Positions 57,421 through 64,000 of a stretch of DNA of 64,000 nt are shown piece by piece. Position 1 is the stretch's first letter; every line of letters begins with the position of its first letter. The stretch spans positions 2,728,001 through 2,792,000 of the forward strand of contig CM066301.1 of assembly GCA_033807695.1 (NCBI GenBank), in the 5' to 3' direction. The notes below the pieces were generated by a model. That model saw only the letters and a list, made by a program, of their open reading frames with translations, ran no database searches and was not told the origin of the DNA. Origin of the DNA: Daedaleopsis sinensis. Taxonomy: Eukaryota > Basidiomycota > Agaricomycetes > Polyporales > Polyporaceae. Both the position numbers and the translations under genes were made by a program.

Positions 57421-59505
57421 TCAGAACCCACTGTCTCCACCGTGACCCTGCATCCGGCTCTTCCTCTCCTCGTATAATCCGTAGATGCTGTAGGTCGGGC
57501 TCCTGTAGTCTTCGTACCCTTCCGGGTTGTCATGCGCCATAGCCATCTGCGCCAGACTCGGCAACGGGGGCGGCGACGGTACCCTCGGAGGCCGGTCTTC
57601 CGACCTTGCATTCGCAGTCAACCCCCCACACCCATACCCGCCCACACTCTTCCGAGGGACACGCGCCCTCGGCGCGCTGGCCTGCGCCCCACCTACGGTG
57701 CGCGAGGACGAGAGCGACGCCATGCTAGTGAACTCCGCGAGCATGAGGTTGCCCAGCCTCGCGCTCGCCTCCGTGCCGGGGCTCATTGCCGCCTCGCTCT
57801 GTGTCCGGCTGTGGCCCGCGCCGCCGCTCCTGGTCCTAGTCCGGACCCGGTCCCCCGCGAGCGTGATGGAGTCGTCTGGGGTGAGCGTCGGGACTGGGGA
57901 CGCGAACACGGACCCCTCGTAAGGCATGGGGCTCATGAGCCCAAGAGCAGACGCGAGAGCGCGTGTGTCGCGCTCGCGCCGTGCTTCGGATTTGAGTGCG
58001 GGAGAGAGGGGGGGTAGCATGTACTGCATATCCGCCTCAGAGTGGCCGACCATAGAGGTGCGATCGCCTGCGCGCGTGAGGGTCGCGATGCCTGCGACGG
58101 TCGAGGAGGCGCAGAGAGCGGGCCCGCCTGGGACGTACCCCGCCTTGACACGTGCGCGGCTCTGCGCGGCGGCGTTCGCATTGGCGTGGATGGAGGTCGA
58201 CTTGCGCATAGCGGACTTCATGGGCATGGTGGGGCTCAGAGTGGCTCCGGACGGAGTGTTGGGATCTGGCGAGGATATGCCACCGTAAATGTCGAGGTAT
58301 TCGGTCGCTGCGAGGCTGTGGCGGGCACTCTTGCGGCTCTTCGACATACGGTCTCGGGAGGGCTTGCGTTGCAGAACAGAAGTGCCATCTGCGGTAAGAG
58401 GAGAGGTACAACCTATCGCGAGTCCAATGCCAGTGTTCGTGTGCGCTGACTGTGGCGAGGCGGGATATATCGACGTAGAGAGGGCAGAAATCCGGTTGGC
58501 AGCTCGAGTCAATGCAGTCTGCATTTGTTGCATTGGCGGATTCGCAGCAGTAAGATTTGGGTTCATGGGAGGAAGAGGGACTCGAACTGGAGCACCAGGC
58601 TGGCGGGGCTTCTCCGACACAACCACAGGAGCTGGCGAGATCGGCACGTTCTGTTGATAGTCACTCTTAGTCCGGAAGACCCCAGATTCAGAGGCATTGG
58701 GGTTGTATTGAATCCAAGGATAGATACCGTTGCTGTTAGGTCGCGCAACTGCAGAACTTCGTTCTCTCCCTCCAAACAGCGATTCTTCATCTCCTTTGAT
58801 CTCTTGCTCGCCGAACGATTCTTGATCATGAAAGATAGGGCGAGAGGGAGTCGGGCAAAAACGCTTGCGTGGGCGATTGCGTACCCTCCAGCAGAAGATC
58901 AGACCACCGAGAAAGAGGACGGCAACACTGATAGTGACTAGGACGATGACGACGACCGACAGATGGTTGGAGGTTTTCTCGTTAGTGTTGCCCGACTTGC
59001 CAAGCGCCCGAGACGTCCCTTCGACATGAGTGATTCCGGTATATACGCCAGTCGCCGAGATGACAGAGGACGTTGCCCAAGCAGTAATTGATGGCAAAGT
59101 AGAGAACCCAGATCCGTAAGAATGAGAGTATCCGGCGAGGGTCATTGGCGATTGCGTTGGGATGACAGGGAGAATGCCAGTGTGGATCGACCCACTGGCG
59201 GGCTTCAGCGAGGATAGGCCAGTGTCGGAGTCGGGCACCGGAACGGCATCAGCATCAACTTCGGAGCTCTTAGTAGCCTTGCTTTTGGCGTTATGCTTCG
59301 GCTGGTCTTTGGCGGCAGTCGAATGTTTATGTCCGCTGTCGATGTCATCCTCAGACTCCTTTTGCTCCGACAGGTTGCTGGGCGCGATAGATTTCTGCGT
59401 TTTCACTTTCTTCTTGGAGGAGGTCTCGGACGTTTTAGAGCTCCGAGAGGGGCCCTTGGTTGACTTTTCAGGTTCACGAAAGGCGAGCATAGGAGAGATG
59501 TTCAT
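57421..59505 (-). CDS. Orphan intronless single-pass membrane protein
   Basis: A 694-residue protein encoded by one uninterrupted exon, which is unusual in this intron-dense window. There is no signal peptide. The N-terminal 180 residues are Ser/Thr/Lys-rich, then one membrane helix (LSVVVIVLVTISVAVLFLGG, about residues 184-206) is followed by a stop-transfer RVRNRPRKRF. The long C-terminal part is Pro/Ser/Arg-rich with Asn/Met patches, an SRKSARHSLAATEYLDIYGG motif and a conserved-looking end YRSPTYSIYGLYEERKSRMQ. No known domain. The topology suggests a plasma-membrane or wall-linked protein with a large cytosolic tail; function unknown. It converges on CHMP7 with only 229 bp between the stops. 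Confidence 0.85.
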   Translation of the reverse strand: MNISPMLAFREPEKSTKGPSRSSKTSETSSKKKVKTQKSIAPSNLSEQKESEDDIDSGHKHSTAAKDQPKHNAKSKATKSSEVDADAVPVPDSDTGLSSLKPASGSIHTGILPVIPTQSPMTLAGYSHSYGSGFSTLPSITAWATSSVISATGVYTGITHVEGTSRALGKSGNTNEKTSNHLSVVVIVLVTISVAVLFLGGLIFCWRVRNRPRKRFCPTPSRPIFHDQESFGEQEIKGDEESLFGGRERSSAVARPNSNGIYPWIQYNPNASESGVFRTKSDYQQNVPISPAPVVVSEKPRQPGAPVRVPLPPMNPNLTAANPPMQQMQTALTRAANRISALSTSIYPASPQSAHTNTGIGLAIGCTSPLTADGTSVLQRKPSRDRMSKSRKSARHSLAATEYLDIYGGISSPDPNTPSGATLSPTMPMKSAMRKSTSIHANANAAAQSRARVKAGYVPGGPALCASSTVAGIATLTRAGDRTSMVGHSEADMQYMLPPLSPALKSEARRERDTRALASALGLMSPMPYEGSVFASPVPTLTPDDSITLAGDRVRTRTRSGGAGHSRTQSEAAMSPGTEASARLGNLMLAEFTSMASLSSSRTVGGAQASAPRARVPRKSVGGYGCGGLTANARSEDRPPRVPSPPPLPSLAQMAMAHDNPEGYEDYRSPTYSIYGLYEERKSRMQGHGGDSGF

Positions 59506-60137
59506 ATGTGAAGAGAGCGTGGGGTAACGAGTGTGGTCACGGTCCTTGAAGGAGAGTGGGTGGACTAGACGGAGAGGAATGCAAGCTGCCTATACAGCGA
59601 CCTGCACTGAAGAGGACGACAAGCTAAGTGGAGAGGCCGGCTACAGAGACAGGATCTCAGTGCGCAGGGTGGGGAGAAGAGGAAGGGAAGAACAACCTCT
59701 CAGCGGAACGCCGCCCTGGTTAACGCGTCCCACTGTCACATACCACGTGATCGTGTCCCGGCAGATGCCGCCCGCAACCGCGACAGACACTACCGCGACC
59801 TACGCGACGCAGAGCTCTGATGAGCACTCGTCGCCTTGTATTGCCCTACTCTTGCCTCCGCCTCCTCCTCACATCGCCTGCGCAGGCGGACTTCAGAACT
59901 CATCTACTGCTTGCGGTTATCTTAGTTGATCAGCTGCTAGTTTGGCTCTCCTAAAATCATAGATCTAGAGCTCGCCTACAGCCAGTATCCTTGGAATCCT
60001 GTGGCCGACCGAGCGGTCCAATCCACTTCGCTATACGGAACGACGCGGACGCGACCGCTTATTGACGTGTTCTCTACGTCGTATCTCTACGTCGTATTCT
60101 GAATACCCATCGGAGGGATAGTGAACTTGTGTAGGGA
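59506..60137. promoter_or_regulatory. Divergent promoter, membrane protein / checkpoint gene
   Basis: 632 bases between divergent start codons. No gene supported; it must serve as promoter for both. Confidence 0.4.
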
Positions 60138-63100
60138 ATGGCCATGGCTACAATCTCTCATTCCAGGTGAGTGTAACCATTATGTTTGCTGGTGGTGTCT
60201 CATTCGCCTCAGGAGTGACGAATCCCAGGCGAGTCAGCTACTCGCTGCCGCTCTGCGACCGAGAGAAGCTCCGAATGCGGCACAAATCCCCCCTTCCGAT
60301 GACGACCCTCACTCCATACCTCTCGAAGGCTCTCTTCAATCTACCACCACCTCTGTGCATTATCATATGCATGGTCTTGCAGCTACCCAGTCTCAATCGC
60401 TATATAGTGGCGAAGATCAGATCGATCAAGAGAGCTCGCAAAAGGAAAACACCCCTGCGTCCTGGGACAAAAGTAAAGCATCCCCACCTCATACCTTTTC
60501 TCCGACGAGCTCCCCAGTGCGCCCAGTAGTTCCACCTTATACAACTGAGCCCGCAGAGACGCCTGCCAATGATTCGCCTTTACACAAAGATTCAAACGAG
60601 AAGCTTTTGCCAATGAACGGTAGTGTCCGTACAATTGGCCTTTCGTCTCCGACCAAGGCCTCTAAGGCAGTCCCTCTCGCCTCACCGTCGCGTCTCCAAG
60701 CACGTATAGACCGCTCCCCAATCGTCCCCGCTCGTCAGATGCTCCCACCACCGAAGCCCAGGTCTCCTTCGCTTAACTCCCAAGACTCATTCGCTGGTCC
60801 ACTGCCGCGTCCCGACCCGGTGAAGGCTTTCATCGCACAAGCGAAGAACTTCACGATTCCGCTGTCTCAACTAGGTGAAGACACCCAGTCTATCTCTGAC
60901 GAAGAGGGCCCTCCACCCGTCGCTTCAGACATGTGGCCATCCCGTCGACACAGCCCCGTTTCTCATCGTCCATCTCCTACTGGCAAGATCCTTGTGGCCG
61001 GAACCCCTTCCAACTCCTCCCAAGGCTCTCAATCTCAGCGGGAGGACCATCTACAGCATTCCCAGCCGACCGAGTCGCAGTCCCAACAGGGATATTGCGA
61101 GTCCTTACCACAAGCCCAGCCTCGAAACATAGATATCTCTGAGTATGCGGACCAAGCTACGCAGGAAGGCAGTGGATCAACACAAGAGGACGAACGTGAC
61201 ACTGATACCAGAATGTTCTCTCCAGTGTCTACCATGCCCTCATCGTCCTACCAGAAGCTTCTCGAGTTCCCTGTCGCTAACGAGCAACAAACACTCTCTA
61301 CCCAGGATTGCGACCAGTCCACACAACTCGCGGACGAGACCCAGCCCACTCAACTAGTCTCATTCGACACTCTCGCTCAGGAGCATGAGTACTATAACGA
61401 GGACGGGCAGATGGAGTTCCCAACAGTTCCTTCAGAAGCTCGTTCGAACTACAGCAGGCAGCCACCACCGAGCGGGGTTCGTCGGCTGGTCGCGGGCAAG
61501 TTGTATCGTTACGAGAACATCAAATCGGAACCCCGAACCATCCCCTGGGATTTCACCATGCCAAAGCCGCGGCTTTCCGATGAGCCCTTCAGCCCTACTC
61601 CTCTGGAGCAGACGCAGTTGTCAGGCGGGCCACTTGTCTCCGAGATGATCGAACAAACTCAACCGTCCGACGTTGCCGTCAACGGCAGTGACCTCTCGAT
61701 CCTTCCAGTTCGTAGGTTGCCTCCTGCGAACCGTGCCCTTTTATCCCGCCCCATCGTTCCTCCTAGATCGCCGGACATTATCGTTCCTGACTCCGAGGGT
61801 GCTGAACCTACGCAGGTTGCAGAGTCGCCTCTTCCTCTTCCCCCAATCCGGCGCGGTTTGCCGTCTGCGAGTCCTGATGTGTCCCTTGCGAGCCCTACGA
61901 GGATCCGTCGTCAGACACACTTGCAGTCTGAGGATGAAGTCCTGCGGACTATCGCTATAGAGCAGCCATCCATCCCCGCCGGACGAGAGGAGGAGGAGGA
62001 GGAGGAGGAGGAGGAGGAGGAGGAGGAGGAGGGGAAGGAGGAACAGGAAAGGGAGGAAGAAGAGGGAGAAGAAGGAGAAGAAGATGAGGACGCCAGGCCG
62101 GAACCGTGCGATGAGGAGGAAGAGGAGGAGGAGGATGTTCCTCTAGCCATAACGAAGACCAAGGGTAAGCGTAAAGCTACCGCACCCAAGCCAAAGCGTA
62201 ACACCACGTCCTCGGTCGCTGCTAAGGGACGAGTAACGAAACCACCTCAGTCTCCGTCGAGGCATGCAATTCAACGCGATGCCAGGAATATGTCGTGGCG
62301 AAACGTCGTCATACCATCCTCAGATCCTCAGGAACGTCGTGAAGATGCGAAAGTTGCGGCCGCGAAGTCTACTAAATCCTCGAAGCCGCGCACCCCAACA
62401 CTCGCGAAGCCTACCAGGGGCCGTAGTACGCCCCGCGCAGCAAAGCTCGCTGCTCGCGCAAAGCTACGCGAGAGCTCGACCGAGGATGAAGCCGACGATG
62501 ATACAGATGAAGACGTTCCTGGCAACCAGTCAGAAGCTCACGACACCGTTCGTGCAGAAGAGGAGATGGACGTCGATGTTCCTGATGTCAAGCCAGCGCG
62601 CAACGCCAAACGAAAGAGGACTATTTCGTCGACGTCACGCAAGGTACCCTCGAGGACGATCGTCAAAGAAGAGTCCACAACCCCTCTCGGGCGCCCCGCT
62701 AAGCGTGCGAAGACAGCATCTATCCTGCGAGGAGGGCTTCACACACCCACTCGCGTCTTCGCGTTGTGGACCCATGACGCATGTTACTATCCTGGCGTTG
62801 TCGAGCAGGTGACTTTGCCGTCGAAGTGCAAGATCAAATTCGACGACGAGACCACGGCAACGGTCGACATCAAACACATCCGTCTGTGTCGGGTTCAACC
62901 TGGCGACGAAGTCCTGACTCACAGGGGTACAAGAGCAAAGGTCGTCAGCGTGCCGGAGTGTGCTGGTTTCGGTCACTTGCCTGAAGACATCATCGCCGTC
63001 GAGTACGACGACGTCGAGGATGAAATCAGACTATCCGACATCCATCTTGCGTCGCGCACGATCACGTCCGAATGGAGCGATCGCATCCTCACCAAGGACG

Positions 63101-64000
63101 CCATTACCCCTCTTGTACCACCGAAGACCTCACGGGCCAGTCCGACCCCTAGCCGAGTTTCCGTCGGCCCAAGCGAGGGTTCTGTGCGGGGCGCCGCAAA
63201 GCAACTGCTAGTCAAAACAGGGCTTGTTGTGACCCTCTCTCCGCACAACGCCGAGTGGTCCCACCAGAAGGACTCTTTGATGGCAGATATCAAGCGGCAT
63301 GGCGGTATCGTCTTGGAGGACTGGACAACTCTGTATGCGATGGATGGCATGGTGGAACAGAAGGGCTCGCGGTGGATCCTTAGGCAGGGTGACATCCAAT
63401 GGAAGAACCACAAGAACATCGAACGCGTATTTCTCATATCCGACGATAACCACCAGAAGCCGAAGTTCCTGATTGCGCTCGCTCTGGGGATACCGTGTCT
63501 CTCTGTGAACTGGCTCAAGGCGCTCGTTACCGAGGTGTGTATCCGCTATCTTGCACGTAGTAGAAGGCGTTGCTCATTGCGAAAAATAGCGGGGCTCACA
63601 GGACTGGACCTCGTATCTCTTGCCGGCCGGGTTCGCGGAGCCGCTCAATGCCCGTGTGTCCCAGATGGTCGACATGGACTGGGGTAATAGCCTCAGCCAA
63701 GTCAAGGATATCAGAGAAAATCTCGTCCCGGCGAAGGTGTTCGCTGACCATTCCATTCTCTGTGTGTCGTCCTCATTCGTGCCTTGCCGACAGAAGGGCA
63801 AGAAAGTACGTCTCACCCACTCTCCCTGTGCCTGCGGTGGCTGATTTGAATCTCTAGAATGATGCTACGAAGAAGGGTGCGGCCGAAATGGTACCGCGCA
63901 TCATCCTGTGTATGGGTGCAGCGACCGTTGAGGCGGTCGCTGACCTCAAGCATGCCTCCCGCGGTCTCGATGATTACAACTACGTGGTTGTTCCTGACAG
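60138..64000 (+). CDS. crb2: DNA-damage checkpoint mediator, Crb2/Rad9/53BP1 type (partial)
   Basis: Scaffold that binds modified histones at DNA breaks and passes ATM/ATR signals to Chk1/Chk2 kinases. Exon 1 is tiny: MAMATISHSR, spliced at 60166 into SDESQASQLLAAAL. The long disordered N-terminal region carries many SQ/TQ sites (LSQLGEDTQSISDEE; STQDCDQSTQLADETQPTQL), the expected ATM/ATR substrate cluster. A run of Glu (61987-62080) comes from a GAG microsatellite. Next is a Tudor region (TRVFALWTHDACYYPGVVEQ, IKFDDETTATVDIKHIRLC, VLTHRGTRAKVVSVPE) and then the first BRCT repeat (HGGIVLEDWTTLYAMDG, ERVFLISDDNHQKPKFLIAL, GIPCLSVNWLKALV). After introns at 63532-63600 and 63807-63858 the second BRCT starts and is cut by the window end. 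Confidence 0.93.
61987..62080 (+). repeat. GAG/GAA microsatellite inside the checkpoint gene
   Basis: About fifteen tandem GAG codons followed by GAG/GAA-rich sequence, all in frame and encoding poly-Glu between the SQ/TQ region and the Tudor region. Confidence 0.85.

Noticed and set aside
58565..58590. GACTCGAACTGG, resembling a tRNA B-box on the minus strand.
   Set aside because: It falls inside the coding exon of the orphan membrane protein and has no tRNA fold around it.
61911..62207. Minus-strand frame with long Ser runs.
   Set aside because: Antisense of the poly-Glu microsatellite in the checkpoint gene.

Overview
The window is nuclear DNA from a filamentous basidiomycete, most likely an Agaricomycete. 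The coding genes are dense in short spliceosomal introns (mostly about 50-65 nt, GT...AG) and GC-rich. Several proteins belong to families known mainly or only from mushroom-forming fungi: the DUF7918-type protein at 53.7 kb and two orphan single-pass membrane proteins at 50.8-52.4 and 57.4-59.5 kb. Many promoters show the pyrimidine-rich leader typical of fungal housekeeping genes. There are no operons, rRNA genes, CRISPR arrays or phage genes. Species cannot be named from the sequence.

Layout. 0.5-10.8 kb (all minus strand): a membrane-type casein kinase 1, the GID/CTLH ubiquitin-ligase substrate receptor GID4, a gene-free stretch of about 3 kb, and a DHA2-type MFS exporter. 12.5-26.3 kb (plus): Ran GTPase, a mitochondrial PP2C phosphatase (PTC7), the large beta-1,3-glucan synthase FKS1 and the GPI-transamidase subunit GAA1. 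26.6-37.3 kb: TAF7 (minus), then SAM37/metaxin, OTU1 deubiquitinase, APEX1-type AP endonuclease and a UDP-galactose-type nucleotide-sugar transporter (all plus). 37.3-40.0 kb: a gene-poor interval holding an 824-bp non-autonomous DNA transposon with inverted repeats and a 9-bp target-site duplication. 40.0-52.4 kb (all minus): proton-translocating transhydrogenase NNT, a DapA-family aldolase, PUS4 pseudouridine synthase, an aldo-keto reductase and a secreted-domain membrane protein. 53.7-64.0 kb: DUF7918 protein (plus), CHMP7/ESCRT-III (plus), an intronless orphan membrane protein (minus) and a Crb2/Rad9/53BP1 checkpoint mediator (plus) that runs off the right edge.

Most genes are single-copy housekeeping genes of cell wall and secretory pathway (FKS1, GAA1, nucleotide-sugar transporter), mitochondria (PTC7, SAM37, NNT), DNA repair and checkpoint (APEX1, Crb2), ubiquitin (GID4, OTU1) and transcription (TAF7). 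I see no gene-cluster logic that ties them together. I did not find a convincing undescribed multi-gene system. The best leads are the transposon with terminal hairpins whose loops lie in the same orientation, a 15-nt candidate micro-exon in PTC7, a long insertion in GID4, and the lineage-restricted membrane and DUF7918 proteins. Exon borders were read by eye from frame and GT/AG signals; CDS coordinates span start codon to stop codon and include introns.
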